Shown piece after piece: positions 41,702 to 50,479 of a stretch of DNA of 64,000 bases (its first letter is position 1; the number at the start of each line of letters is the position of its first letter). The DNA is taken from the NCBI GenBank assembly GCA_023388715.1, contig JAEWFT010000052.1, positions 49,230 to 113,229 of the forward strand. The letters run 5' to 3'. Source of the DNA: Pseudomonadota bacterium (lineage in GTDB: Bacteria; Pseudomonadota; Gammaproteobacteria; Xanthomonadales; Xanthomonadaceae). The notes under the pieces are model-generated. The model was given only the letters and a program-made list of their open reading frames with translations. It did not search any database and was not told where the DNA came from. The translations under genes and the position numbers were made by a program.

Positions 41702-41730
41702 AAAAAGCCCGGCGTCACCGCCGGGCTTTT
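41702..41730. terminator. bidirectional rho-independent terminator after TonB receptor 1
   Basis: AAAAGCCCGGCG (41703-41714), loop TCAC, CGCCGGGCTTTT (41719-41730); T-runs on both strands. It separates the receptor gene from the S9 peptidase gene downstream. Confidence 0.85.
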
Positions 41731-41753
41731 CCAGGTGTCCCGTCGCGCGGCGA

Positions 41754-44645
41754 TCAGAACTTGTGCTGCAGGGTCAGGTAATAGCGACGACCCAGGATGT
41801 CCGACCCGTGGAAGTTGTAGAAATACGGATATCCCGTGTAGGTCGGGTCCAGGCGGTACTTGTTGTCCAGCAGGTTGTTGATCTGCAGGGTGACCTGGGT
41901 CTTGTCGCTGAGCTTCTTGCCGATGTTGAGGTTGTACAGGTGCCACGGCTGCAGGCGGGCGGTCTCGGCCCAGTTGACGACCGACCCGTAGCGGGTGCCG
42001 AACAGGGCGGCCGACCAGCTGTTGCGTTCCCAGGCGAGCGAACCACGCATGCGGCTGCGGCTGTTGTAATCCCACAGGTCACGGTTGTCGATGATCGCCA
42101 CGTCCGCGTTCTGCTGGTACTCGTCGGACAACTCCAGCGACCAGCCCAGGCTCAGCGCGAACTTGCCGACCCTGGCGGCATCCCAGCGGTAGTTGAAGCT
42201 CGAGTCGATACCCGTCACGCGCTGGTAGGCGGCATTGATGTAGGCGGTGTTGATGTTCTCGATACGCCCGTCGCCGGCCGTGCCCGGTGCCACCAGGCGC
42301 GTCACCATCGCAAGATGCTGCTGGCAGAAGCTCGAGTCGAGCGCGTAGTCGGCCGGCGAGCCATCACGCTTGAAGCCGGTGCGGCAATCCGCCTCGCGCT
42401 GCAGGATGGTGGCGGCGGACAGCGAGACCGAACGGCCCTCCAGCTTGATGTCGTAGTAATCGACCGACAGCGACATGTTGTCGATGATGTCCCACACCAG
42501 GCCGGCGCCCCAGCTCACGCCTTCCTCTTCCTCCAAGCCGGGGTTGCCCGCGATGCGGGACTGCGCGGAGTACTGGTAGATGGTGTTGAGCGGGGCCGTG
42601 GTGCACTGCTGCACGGTCCGCGGGCCGGCGGTCTGGCCCAGGCCGTTGCCGGAGCGACAGGAGTATTCGTCGAACAGGGTCGAATACGACGCAGCACCCT
42701 CCGAGTAGATCAGCTGCATGTCGGGTGCGCGGAAGCTCGTGGCGTACGAGCCGCGGACCAGCAGGTTGCTGAACGGCCGGATTTCCAGGCCGAAATTGTA
42801 GGTGATCGCATCATCGACACTGGAAATGTCGTTGTACTTGTCGTAACGCGCCGCCAGCTGGGTGGTGAGCCAGCTGAACACCGGGATGCGCAGCTCCGCG
42901 CCGGCCGCGTAGCGGTCGCGCTCGCCGTGGGTTTCACCCGAACTGGTCAGGTTGAAGATGGTGTTCTCGCTGGGCGGCAGCAGCTGGTTGGTGCGCCAGT
43001 CGCTCATCAGGTCGGTGGTCTGGCGGTTGCCTTCCAGGACCGCGGCGAAGCCCACCGAGCCGGCAGGCAGCTGCATCACATCGCCAGCGATCGTGAAGTT
43101 CACCGTCGACGAGGACGTCGTGCCGGTGTTCACCACGCGCGTCGAGAAGCCACGGTAGATCTCCGGCGTGATGGGATTCAGCCAGTTGTCCATCCTGATC
43201 GCGTGGATCGGGTAGCCGGACGCGTAGCCCTGCACCGGGCCGAGGAAGTAGTCGTGCACGGCCTTGGCCAGCAGGCGCGGACGGTCGGCGGTGTAGTCGT
43301 ACTTGCCGTGCGAGAAGCTCGCTTCCCAGTCGAACGAGCCCAGCACGCCCTGCGCACCGGCCTCGATGGTCCAGGTCTTTTCGTCGTACAAGGTGGCGGC
43401 GGCTTCTTCCCCACCCAGCTCGAACGGCTGGAAGATGCGCTGCATCTGCAGGAAGTAGCCCAGGTTGGGCTCATAGAAGAACGTCGACGCTGCGCCATTG
43501 GCACGGGTGGTGAAGCGGTCGCCCGAGGTGCCCCAGAACTCGGTCCCGGAACTGGACTTGGCCTTGTTGGTGTAATACGCCAGGCTGGCGAACAGCTGTG
43601 TGTCGTCGTTCAGGTCCAGGGTGCCGTAGGTATAGCCGCTGTAGAACTGCTGGGCGTTGAACAGCGAGCGCGACGCGGAGTTGGTGTAGGAGCCGCAGTA
43701 GGTCCCGCGCGCGGGGGTGGTGACGGTGGTGTAGCCGAAGCGATCGCACGCCGCCTGGTCGAACACGACGACGTGATTGGTGGGTATGGGGAGACCACTG
43801 CCGACGTTCCACGCGGCAAGCGCCAGCGACGGGTTCACCGGCAGGCCATACGGGTTGTTGCGCACGTCCGCGGTGATGTAGCGCTCGTTGGCGAACACCG
43901 GTTCGTTCTCGGCGTATTGCAGCGCGTAGAGGATGCTCCAGTTGTTGCCGGTCTGTCCGCCGGAGAATTCCAGGTTGGCGCTCTCGCCGCCGCCATCCTC
44001 GGTGGTGCCGATGGTGGCGCGAACCTGGTTTCCGTCGAAATTCTTGCGCGTGACCATGTTGACCACGCCCGCCACCGCGTCGGAGCCGTAGATCGCGGAG
44101 GCGCCGCCCGTCATCACCTCGGTGCGCTCGATGATCGAGGTCGGGATGGTGCGGACGTTGGTGATGTTGTTGTCGCGGTTGTACGGCTGCGGGTACTGCG
44201 CGGGGCGGCGGCCGTTGATCAGCACCAGTGTGTAACCCGGGCCGAGCGCGCGCAGGTTGACCACCTGGGCATTCGGGGTGAAACCGGTGACCGCCATGTC
44301 GCCGGTGAAGCTGCCGGTGGTGCCCTGCGTCAACGTCTGCAGCATGTCGGAGACCGATTGGTGGCCTTCGAGGTCGATCTCCTCGCGGGTGATCACGGTC
44401 ACCGGGGAGGCCGTCTCCACCGCCGCGCGCTTGATGCGCGAACCCACCACCGTCATCTTGTCCAGCGTCGTGTTGACCTGCCCGCTGGACGTGTTCTGGG
44501 TGGTCTCTTCCTCGTCTTCGTCCTGGTCCTGGGACTGCTGGCTCGTCGTGCTCTGCGCCATGGCGGCGCCGGGCAGCAGCATCGCGGCCAGCAGGGCCAA
44601 GGTCAGTGGATTGCGGTTGCAGCGGATACGAGCACGTGCGGACAT
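41754..44645 (-). CDS. TonB-dependent receptor 1
   Basis: 963 residues. Signal peptide ends near AMAQ (residue 31), followed by an acidic Gln/Asp/Glu/Thr-rich stretch. The plug domain follows (TVVGSRIKRAAVETASPVTV, then LRALGPGYTLVLINGRRPAQ and GGASAIYGSDAVAGVVNM). A 22-strand barrel ends in the outer-membrane signature YYLTLQHKF with terminal Phe. It belongs to the receptor class common in Xanthomonadales for peptides or oligosaccharides. Neighbouring peptidase and oxygenase suggest a peptide or modified peptide ligand; siderophore use is not indicated. No anti-sigma signalling extension. Confidence 0.92.
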   Translation of the reverse strand: MSARARIRCNRNPLTLALLAAMLLPGAAMAQSTTSQQSQDQDEDEEETTQNTSSGQVNTTLDKMTVVGSRIKRAAVETASPVTVITREEIDLEGHQSVSDMLQTLTQGTTGSFTGDMAVTGFTPNAQVVNLRALGPGYTLVLINGRRPAQYPQPYNRDNNITNVRTIPTSIIERTEVMTGGASAIYGSDAVAGVVNMVTRKNFDGNQVRATIGTTEDGGGESANLEFSGGQTGNNWSILYALQYAENEPVFANERYITADVRNNPYGLPVNPSLALAAWNVGSGLPIPTNHVVVFDQAACDRFGYTTVTTPARGTYCGSYTNSASRSLFNAQQFYSGYTYGTLDLNDDTQLFASLAYYTNKAKSSSGTEFWGTSGDRFTTRANGAASTFFYEPNLGYFLQMQRIFQPFELGGEEAAATLYDEKTWTIEAGAQGVLGSFDWEASFSHGKYDYTADRPRLLAKAVHDYFLGPVQGYASGYPIHAIRMDNWLNPITPEIYRGFSTRVVNTGTTSSSTVNFTIAGDVMQLPAGSVGFAAVLEGNRQTTDLMSDWRTNQLLPPSENTIFNLTSSGETHGERDRYAAGAELRIPVFSWLTTQLAARYDKYNDISSVDDAITYNFGLEIRPFSNLLVRGSYATSFRAPDMQLIYSEGAASYSTLFDEYSCRSGNGLGQTAGPRTVQQCTTAPLNTIYQYSAQSRIAGNPGLEEEEGVSWGAGLVWDIIDNMSLSVDYYDIKLEGRSVSLSAATILQREADCRTGFKRDGSPADYALDSSFCQQHLAMVTRLVAPGTAGDGRIENINTAYINAAYQRVTGIDSSFNYRWDAARVGKFALSLGWSLELSDEYQQNADVAIIDNRDLWDYNSRSRMRGSLAWERNSWSAALFGTRYGSVVNWAETARLQPWHLYNLNIGKKLSDKTQVTLQINNLLDNKYRLDPTYTGYPYFYNFHGSDILGRRYYLTLQHKF

Positions 44646-44717
44646 CGGGTTCCCCTAGGAAGTTGTATGCAGGAGGGCGACGGACGAGTGCGCCATCCTC
44701 CCGACGGCGCGCTCACA

Positions 44718-44741
44718 CCCGACCTTAACAACAAATTAAGG
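44718..44741 (-). promoter_or_regulatory. upstream box of TonB receptor 1 with inverted repeat
   Basis: CCTTAA (44723-44728) and TTAAGG (44736-44741) form an inverted repeat. The overlapping 12-mer CCCGACCTTAAC (44718-44729) recurs with one change upstream of receptor 2 (48366-48377), on the same side and about the same distance from the gene. Probably a shared promoter or operator. Confidence 0.5.
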
Positions 44742-44859
44742 GAACTGCCACCGCCGGGAAAGGAAACGGCGCGGGAAAAGCACAGCCAAATTTGGCCGAA
44801 CCGTGCTGTCGCACGCATTCAGCTACGCGGCGTGCCAGAAACCCCGCTGTCTTGAACCG

Positions 44860-45552
44860 TCAGCGATGCGACGGAAAAGCCGGCGCGTGCCGCTCCACGC
44901 CCTGCATGCGGAAGTGGGTGTTGAACGCCACGGTGATGCGCAGCCCATCCTGTTTCGGCTCGAATGCCGAGACCGAGTGCAGCAGCCACGACGGGAACAG
45001 CAGCAGCTGCCCGGGCTTGAGGCGCGCCGGGATGCTGCCGATCTGGTAGGGCGGCTTGAGGTTCATCAGCGCCATGTCCAGGAACATGGTGTTGGCGGCG
45101 AACGGGCTCTGGAAGGTCAGGCGGCCGCTGTCGCTGTCGGGGTCGTCGCCTTCCTGGCAGACGCAATAAACGCCGGACCAGGAATGCATGGGATGGTTGT
45201 GGGTGGCGAAGTAACCGCCCTTGCGGGTGACGTGGAACCAGGATTCGTGGGCCACGTGCAGCTTCTGCAGGGTCTGCTGGTCGTAGCCGTTCAACTCGCC
45301 GATCGCCTGGTAGAGGCTGGACAGGCAGAACTCCTGCAGTTTGGCGACGGCCGGGTGGTTCCAGTCGAACAGGTTGAAGGCGCTTTCGAACAGCGCCGGG
45401 TTGCGCTGGGTGTAGGGGTCGGGGTTGGCGTACTTGCTTCCCTGCTGCTCGCACTCGAGGAAGAGCTGGCGCAGCTGCGCGTTCAGCGCGTCGGCGCCTT
45501 CCAGTTCAAGGGTGACGATGGGGACGGCGAAGGCCGTGATGATCGAAGCCAT
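44860..45552 (-). CDS. putative 2-oxoglutarate-Fe(II) oxygenase (TIGR02466-like)
   Basis: 230 residues. Central GYFATHNHPMHSWSGVYCVC carries the first iron-ligand region; LLLFPSWLLHSVSAF and RITVAFNTHF provide the distal His and the 2-oxoglutarate-binding Arg. These proteins are predicted hydroxylases and are often encoded beside TonB-dependent receptors in this group; the substrate is unknown. ATG at 45552 (MASIITAFAVPIVTLEL) is preferred because the longer frame would run through the terminator hairpin at 45573-45601. Expression may depend on read-through from receptor 2. Confidence 0.82.
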   Translation of the reverse strand: MASIITAFAVPIVTLELEGADALNAQLRQLFLECEQQGSKYANPDPYTQRNPALFESAFNLFDWNHPAVAKLQEFCLSSLYQAIGELNGYDQQTLQKLHVAHESWFHVTRKGGYFATHNHPMHSWSGVYCVCQEGDDPDSDSGRLTFQSPFAANTMFLDMALMNLKPPYQIGSIPARLKPGQLLLFPSWLLHSVSAFEPKQDGLRITVAFNTHFRMQGVERHAPAFPSHR

Positions 45553-45572
45553 GGCTGCGGTTCCGGGACGCG

Positions 45573-45601
45573 AAAAAAAGGAGGGGGCTTGCGCCCCCTC
45601 C
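45573..45601 (-). terminator. strong rho-independent terminator after TonB receptor 2
   Basis: Minus strand GGAGGGGGC, GCAA tetraloop, GCCCCCTCC (plus 45580-45601), then seven T. It sits between the receptor stop (45625) and the oxygenase ATG (45552), so it would strongly reduce oxygenase expression from the receptor transcript. Confidence 0.9.
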
Positions 45602-45624
45602 AGTGACAACGTTCAGCGGTTCGA

Positions 45625-48303
45625 TCAGAAGCGCTGGGTGTAGCGGATGTACGGCTGGCGGCCCCACGGATCATACAAGTAGTAGTCGTAGGAGGTACCG
45701 CCGGTCGCCGGGTTGAACACCGGATCCTTGTTCATCAGGTTGCGGACACCCAGGGTGATGGTGGCATCCCACGGGGCCTTGTAGTTCGCCTGGACGTCGT
45801 GAATCACCCACGAGGACAGGCGGTAGTTGTCCTGTACCCGTGCCTTGGTGCTGTGGATGTAGCTGGTGTTCCAGTTGAAGTCCCAGTGCTGCCCGACGGC
45901 CAGCGCGTTGTTCAGGCTGCCGCGGTACTTGGGATAACCGGTGGCATCGACGACGTTGGCACCGCCGTTGGTGCTCAGGTTGTGCACGTAGCTGATCGCC
46001 AGCATGTTGCGCAGCCTGCCCCAACCGAGGTCGAAGTTGGTACGCGCCTGGAAGTCATAACCATCGGTCTCGACGGTACCCAGGTTCACGTTGCCCAGCT
46101 GCGCGTTGACGATGCCGCCGGTGGCCGGATCGAACTGCGCGCCGACACCCAGCGACTCGTTCGGCAGCACGGTGCCGGACGGGAACAGGTTCAGGCCGCT
46201 CGGGCACAGGAAGCCGGGCTCGCCACGCAGGCAGCCGACCACGGTACCCAGGGAGGTGGAGCTGATCTGGTCGTCGATCTTGATGTTGTAGTAATCAAGC
46301 GACAGGTTCAGCCAGTTGGCCGCGTCCCACACCACGCCCGCGCTGAACTGCCTGGACTGCTCCGAGCCCAGGTTCGGGTTGGAGATGCGGTAGGTGGTCA
46401 CCTGGGTGTTGCAGTCCGGGCGGCCGACCAGCATCTGGCAGGTGCGGGTGTCGGTGGTGGCGGTGGCGCTGAAGGTGGTCTTCTGCGTCAGCATCACCAG
46501 CGACGGCGCGCGGAAGCCCTCGCCGTAGGAGGCGCGCATGGTCAGCGAGTCGATCGGGTGCCAGCGCAGGGAGATCTTCGGTGCGAAGTCCGCGCCGTAG
46601 TCGCTGTACTTGTCATAGCGGCCGGCGAGGTTGACCTCGAACGACTTGATGATCGGGAACAGCGCTTCGGCGTAGACCGCCCACACGTCGCGGCCACCAG
46701 CGGCGGAGTTGCCCGCCGAACCCACGATCTGGCCGCCTTCCGACAGCGGATCGTAGATGTCCTGGTAGTACTCGTCGCGGTACTCACCACCGACCGCCGC
46801 CGAAGCGGTGCCGCCCGGCAGTTCGAACATGTCGAAGCTGGCGTTGCCGAAGACTTCCTTGATCGAGGTCTTCATGTCGCGCGAGATGGTCGCCGTCATG
46901 CTGCTGCGGACGCTGGCCGGGGCGCTGGACGGGTCGTAGATGTTGTACGCGCCGCTGGTGAAGTACGGCTGGGCAAGACCGGCCACCACGTAGTTGGTGC
47001 CCATGTTGCTGCCCTTGGACTCCGAGTAGCGACCACCGAAGTCGACATCGAACATGCCGATGGTGCCTTCGAACCCGGCGATGAAGTTGTAGTTGTCATT
47101 CACCAGGTGGTTATCGCGCGGGCCGAGCGCGGCAAAACGGTGGAACAGGTACAGGCGCTGGTTGGCCAGCGAGGCGTAGTACGGATCCGCCGCGTTGGGG
47201 TTCAGGCCGCCGGCGGACACCGGGGTGCCCGGATGGTTCGGGGTGCCCGGGTTCAGCACGATGGCGCCGCCTGGCCACGGGCTGGACGGGACCGGCGCGA
47301 AGCGGCCGAAGCTGCGCACGCGGGCCACGTCCGCCGAGGCGTAGACGGTCCAGTTCTCGTTGATCTGGGTGTCGCCGCGCAGGAACACCGCGGTGTTCGA
47401 CATCGACGTCAGCTGCGCCGAGGTGGCGGAGTGGTCGAACTGGCAGGTGCGGCCGGTGCCGGTGCCCGTGGTGTAGAACAGGTTGCTGCCGGTGATGCAG
47501 TCACCAGGCACCGCGGCGCCGAAGGTGGGGTGCTTCAGGCTGCTGGAAGCGGTGAAGGACGGGCCGGTGGCGAAGTTGTTGGAGAACGTGGACGCGCCCG
47601 GGATGTTGTACCAGTAGTCGCGGTCGCGGGTGTAAACGATGTCGCGCGAGTTGTGCGAGGCGCCGGCCATGACGCGGCTCTTCTCGCCCGAGCTGCCGAC
47701 CAGGAAGCCCATTTCCTCGCTGTCGCCGCCGGCCTGGGACGGACGGCCCACGCCGACCGAGAACTCCATGCCTTCGTAGTCGCGACGGGTGATGATGTTG
47801 ATCACGCCGCCCAGGGCGTCGGAACCGTAGATCGCCGAGGCGCCGTCCGAAAGCACTTCGATGCGCTCGACCGCGGCCATCGGGATGGCGTTGAGGTTCT
47901 GGCCTTCGCCCAGCATCGGGGCGTTCGGCATGCGGCGGCCATCGAGCAGGATCAGGGTGCGCTGGGCGCCGATGCCGCGCAGGCTGATCTGCGCCGCGCC
48001 GCCGCCGGAGCTGCCGGAGGTGGACTGGTAGGAACCGAACGAGTTGAAGCTGGTGTCGCGCAGGTAGTCGGCCACCGAGATGTCGCCGCTGGCCACGATT
48101 TCCTCGCGGCTGATCACGGTGACCGGCAGGGCGCCTTCGATTTCAGCGCGCTTGATGCGCGAACCGGTGACCTGCACCGCGTCGAGCGTCTTCGCTTGTT
48201 CCTCGTCGTTGTTGCTCTGCGCCAGCGCGGGCAGCGCGGGCACGAGCATCGCAGTCGCCAGCGCCAGGACAAGCGGGTGGCGGTTCATACGGCTTGAACG
48301 CAT
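45625..48303 (-). CDS. TonB-dependent receptor 2
   Basis: 892 residues. Signal peptide ends near ALAQ, then the plug (VQVTGSRIKRAEIEGALPVTV, LRGIGAQRTLILLDGRRMP, GASAIYGSDALGGVINIITRRD) and a barrel ending PYIRYTQRF. It is a homologue of receptor 1 with the same N-terminal plan but different barrel loops, so a related yet distinct ligand is expected. ATG at 48303 has GAGGGGAGAG upstream at good spacing; an internal Met at residue 6 is a less likely start. The short acidic NNDEEQ after the signal replaces the long acidic stretch of receptor 1. Confidence 0.92.
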   Translation of the reverse strand: MRSSRMNRHPLVLALATAMLVPALPALAQSNNDEEQAKTLDAVQVTGSRIKRAEIEGALPVTVISREEIVASGDISVADYLRDTSFNSFGSYQSTSGSSGGGAAQISLRGIGAQRTLILLDGRRMPNAPMLGEGQNLNAIPMAAVERIEVLSDGASAIYGSDALGGVINIITRRDYEGMEFSVGVGRPSQAGGDSEEMGFLVGSSGEKSRVMAGASHNSRDIVYTRDRDYWYNIPGASTFSNNFATGPSFTASSSLKHPTFGAAVPGDCITGSNLFYTTGTGTGRTCQFDHSATSAQLTSMSNTAVFLRGDTQINENWTVYASADVARVRSFGRFAPVPSSPWPGGAIVLNPGTPNHPGTPVSAGGLNPNAADPYYASLANQRLYLFHRFAALGPRDNHLVNDNYNFIAGFEGTIGMFDVDFGGRYSESKGSNMGTNYVVAGLAQPYFTSGAYNIYDPSSAPASVRSSMTATISRDMKTSIKEVFGNASFDMFELPGGTASAAVGGEYRDEYYQDIYDPLSEGGQIVGSAGNSAAGGRDVWAVYAEALFPIIKSFEVNLAGRYDKYSDYGADFAPKISLRWHPIDSLTMRASYGEGFRAPSLVMLTQKTTFSATATTDTRTCQMLVGRPDCNTQVTTYRISNPNLGSEQSRQFSAGVVWDAANWLNLSLDYYNIKIDDQISSTSLGTVVGCLRGEPGFLCPSGLNLFPSGTVLPNESLGVGAQFDPATGGIVNAQLGNVNLGTVETDGYDFQARTNFDLGWGRLRNMLAISYVHNLSTNGGANVVDATGYPKYRGSLNNALAVGQHWDFNWNTSYIHSTKARVQDNYRLSSWVIHDVQANYKAPWDATITLGVRNLMNKDPVFNPATGGTSYDYYLYDPWGRQPYIRYTQRF

Positions 48304-48365
48304 GGTGGTTCTCTCCCCTCGGGATCGTTGTGATGTGTGAAGCTTCGGTTACGTGGGTGACGCAT

Positions 48366-48377
48366 CCCGACGTTAAC
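48366..48377 (-). promoter_or_regulatory. upstream box of TonB receptor 2
   Basis: CCCGACGTTAAC, matching 11 of 12 bases of the box at 44718-44729 before receptor 1, in the same orientation and 63 bp from the start codon (72 bp for receptor 1). Confidence 0.45.
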
Positions 48378-48478
48378 TTATCGTGAAGCGGCTCGCAACA
48401 GGGGGCGATTCCGGGCGGCGGGGACGCCTGCCGGGGGCAACTGCCTAGAATGGCGGGGATTTCCCGCCGAGCCCCCCA

Positions 48479-49327
48479 ATGCCACGCCTCCCCGCCCACG
48501 CCGTCCAGGGCGAGCTCAAGCCGCTCGCCAACGTCCGCAACATCATCGCCGTGGGTTCCGGCAAGGGCGGGGTCGGCAAATCGACCACCGCGGTCAACCT
48601 GGCGCTGGCGCTGGCGGCCGAGGGGCTGCAGGTGGGCGTGCTGGACGCCGACGTCTACGGCCCCAGCGTGCCGACGATGCTGGGCCTGTCCGGGCGCCCC
48701 GACAGCCCCGACGGCAAGAGCATCACCCCGATGCGCGCGCACGGGATCGAGGCGATGTCGATCGGCCTGCTGGTGGCCGAGGACACGCCGATGATCTGGC
48801 GCGGGCCGATGGCGACCCAGGCGCTCTCCCAGCTGCTGGGGGATACCCGCTGGGGCGAGCTGGACGTGCTGGTCGTGGACCTGCCGCCCGGCACCGGCGA
48901 CATCCAGCTGACGATGGCGCAGAAGATCCCGGTGGCCGGCGCCGTCATCGTCACCACGCCGCAGGACGTGGCCACCCTCGACGCGCGCAAGGCGCTGAAG
49001 ATGTTCGAGAAGGTGGACATCCCGGTACTGGGGCTGGTCGAGAACATGGCCGTCCATGTCTGCAGCCACTGCGGGCATGCCGAGCATGTGTTCGGCCAGG
49101 GCGGGGCGCAGGCGATGTCGACGCAGTACGGCGTGCCCGTGCTGGGCGCGCTGCCGCTGGAGGCGGGGATTCGCGAGCAGGGCGATGCGGGCACGCCGAT
49201 CGTGGCCGCGCACCCGGAGTCCGCCGCCGCGCGTGCGTATCGTGACCTCGCGCGGACGATGCTCGCCCGGCTGGCGGAGCGGCCCAGGGTGCGCAGCGGG
49301 ATCATGGCCTCGCTGCTTGGCGGCTGA
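48479..49327 (+). CDS. apbC: iron-sulfur cluster carrier protein ApbC (Mrp/NBP35 ATPase)
   Basis: 282 residues. Deviant Walker A IAVGSGKGGVGKSTTAVNLAL, DADVYGPSVPTMLGL, VDLPPGTGDIQLTMAQK and the cluster-binding CSHCG pair. It binds and transfers [4Fe-4S] clusters to apoproteins in the cytoplasm. The N-terminal MIP18/DUF59 domain present in many Mrp proteins is absent. A TAGAAT -10-like element at 48446-48451 precedes it. dcd follows 52 bp downstream. Confidence 0.93.
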   Translation: MPRLPAHAVQGELKPLANVRNIIAVGSGKGGVGKSTTAVNLALALAAEGLQVGVLDADVYGPSVPTMLGLSGRPDSPDGKSITPMRAHGIEAMSIGLLVAEDTPMIWRGPMATQALSQLLGDTRWGELDVLVVDLPPGTGDIQLTMAQKIPVAGAVIVTTPQDVATLDARKALKMFEKVDIPVLGLVENMAVHVCSHCGHAEHVFGQGGAQAMSTQYGVPVLGALPLEAGIREQGDAGTPIVAAHPESAAARAYRDLARTMLARLAERPRVRSGIMASLLGG

Positions 49328-49379
49328 CCGCGGCCAGCACGTAGAATCGCCAGCTGCCCCGACGAGCACGCGCCCCCGC

Positions 49380-49967
49380 ATGAGCATCAAGTCCGACCGC
49401 TGGATCCGCCGCATGTCCGAACAGCACGGCATGATCGCGCCGTACGAGCCCGGCCAGGTGAAGTTCGCCGGCGACGGCGGGACCGGGGGCCAGCGCATCG
49501 TCAGCTACGGCACCTCCAGCTACGGCTACGACGTGCGCTGCTCGCGCGAGTTCAAGGTGTTCACCAACATCAACTCGACCATCGTCGATCCCAAGCACTT
49601 CGACCCGAAGAGCTTTGTGGACATCGTCGCCGACGAATGCATCATCCCGCCGAACAGCTTCGCCCTGGCGCGCACGGTCGAGTACTTCCGCATCCCGCGC
49701 GACACCCTGGTGGTGTGCCTCGGCAAGAGCACCTACGCCCGCTGCGGGATCATCGTCAACGTGACCCCGCTGGAGCCCGAATGGGAAGGCCACGTCACCC
49801 TGGAGTTCTCCAACACCACGCCGCTGCCGGCGCGCATCTACGCCAACGAAGGCGTGGCGCAGATGCTGTTCTTCCAGGCCGACCCCGACGACGTCTGCGA
49901 GACCAGCTACAAGGACCGCGGCGGCAAGTACCAGGGCCAGACCGGCGTCACCCTGCCGAAGACCTGA
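49380..49967 (+). CDS. dcd: dCTP deaminase
   Basis: 195 residues. Converts dCTP to dUTP, the main source of dUMP for thymidylate synthesis in many gammaproteobacteria. Signature pieces are SYGTSSYGYDVRCSREFKVF, IPPNSFALARTVEYF, GKSTYARCGIIVNVTPLEP and the catalytic WEGHVTLEFSNTTPLPARI with its conserved Glu. ATG at 49380 (MSIKSDRWIRRMSEQHGMI) is the standard N terminus. A TAGAAT at 49342-49347 with TTGGCG 19 bp upstream could be its promoter. Confidence 0.95.
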   Translation: MSIKSDRWIRRMSEQHGMIAPYEPGQVKFAGDGGTGGQRIVSYGTSSYGYDVRCSREFKVFTNINSTIVDPKHFDPKSFVDIVADECIIPPNSFALARTVEYFRIPRDTLVVCLGKSTYARCGIIVNVTPLEPEWEGHVTLEFSNTTPLPARIYANEGVAQMLFFQADPDDVCETSYKDRGGKYQGQTGVTLPKT

Positions 49968-49976
49968 GCCGCGCCT

Positions 49977-50005
49977 GCGGTGGGAGCGGCTTCAGTCGCG
50001 ACCGC
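49977..50005. repeat. REP-like hairpin (GGGAGCGGCTTCAG type)
   Basis: Outer arms GCGGT (49977-49981) and ACCGC (50001-50005); inner stem GCGGC (49986-49990), loop TTCA, GTCGC (49995-49999). The core GGGAGCGGCTTCAGTCGCGA matches, from memory, a dispersed repeat of Xanthomonadales intergenic regions. It lies between the convergent dcd and HIT genes. Confidence 0.6.
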
Positions 50006-50031
50006 CAGCCCGAGACCGGTGCTGCGCCTTC

Positions 50032-50469
50032 CTAGAAGGAATTCGCAGCGCCCTGCAGCGCGGCGCGCAGGGCGCTCACGCGCTCGACGAGCTGCTCCGG
50101 TGCATAGGGCCGCGCATGCGCCGCTCCCCACACCGGGCGCGGCCAGGCGATGTCATCGGTATAGCGGGCGATGACATGCACGTGCAGTTGCGGCACCAGG
50201 TTGCCCAGCGCCGCCACGTTGAGCTTGTGCGGCCGGAACAGCGCCTTCAGCGCGCGCGCGGCGGCGTCCACGTCGGCGCTCAGGGCGGCGCGCTCCGCGG
50301 GCGCAAGGTCGATGATCTCCACCGCCCCGGCCAGTCGGGGCACCAGCACCAGCCACGGATGGTTGGCATCGTCCATCAGCCGCACTTCGCACAGGCCGAG
50401 GTCGCAGACCGGCGCGGTGTCGTTGGCCAGCTGAGGGTGCAGCGCATAGGGACCGGATGCGGGAACCAT
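50032..50469 (-). CDS. HIT domain-containing protein
   Basis: 145 residues. Histidine-triad fold with QLHVHVIARYTDD containing the HxHxx core; the third His of the classical HxHxHxx is not seen, so it may be an HIT-like hydrolase of nucleotide phosphoramidates or dinucleoside polyphosphates. Conserved PWLVLVPRLAGAVEIIDL and LGNLVPQLHVHV. Start MVPASGPYALHPQL at 50469. It lies 10 bp behind the dienelactone hydrolase gene. Confidence 0.85.
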   Translation of the reverse strand: MVPASGPYALHPQLANDTAPVCDLGLCEVRLMDDANHPWLVLVPRLAGAVEIIDLAPAERAALSADVDAAARALKALFRPHKLNVAALGNLVPQLHVHVIARYTDDIAWPRPVWGAAHARPYAPEQLVERVSALRAALQGAANSF

Positions 50470-50479
50470 GGCCGGCCGC

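Noticed and set aside
41763..44855. 1030-codon open frame opposite TonB receptor 1
   Set aside because: Antisense shadow; the minus strand has an unambiguous plug domain, barrel and terminal Phe.
45799..48297. 832-codon open frame opposite TonB receptor 2
   Set aside because: Same reason: low-complexity Val/His/Arg composition and no domain.
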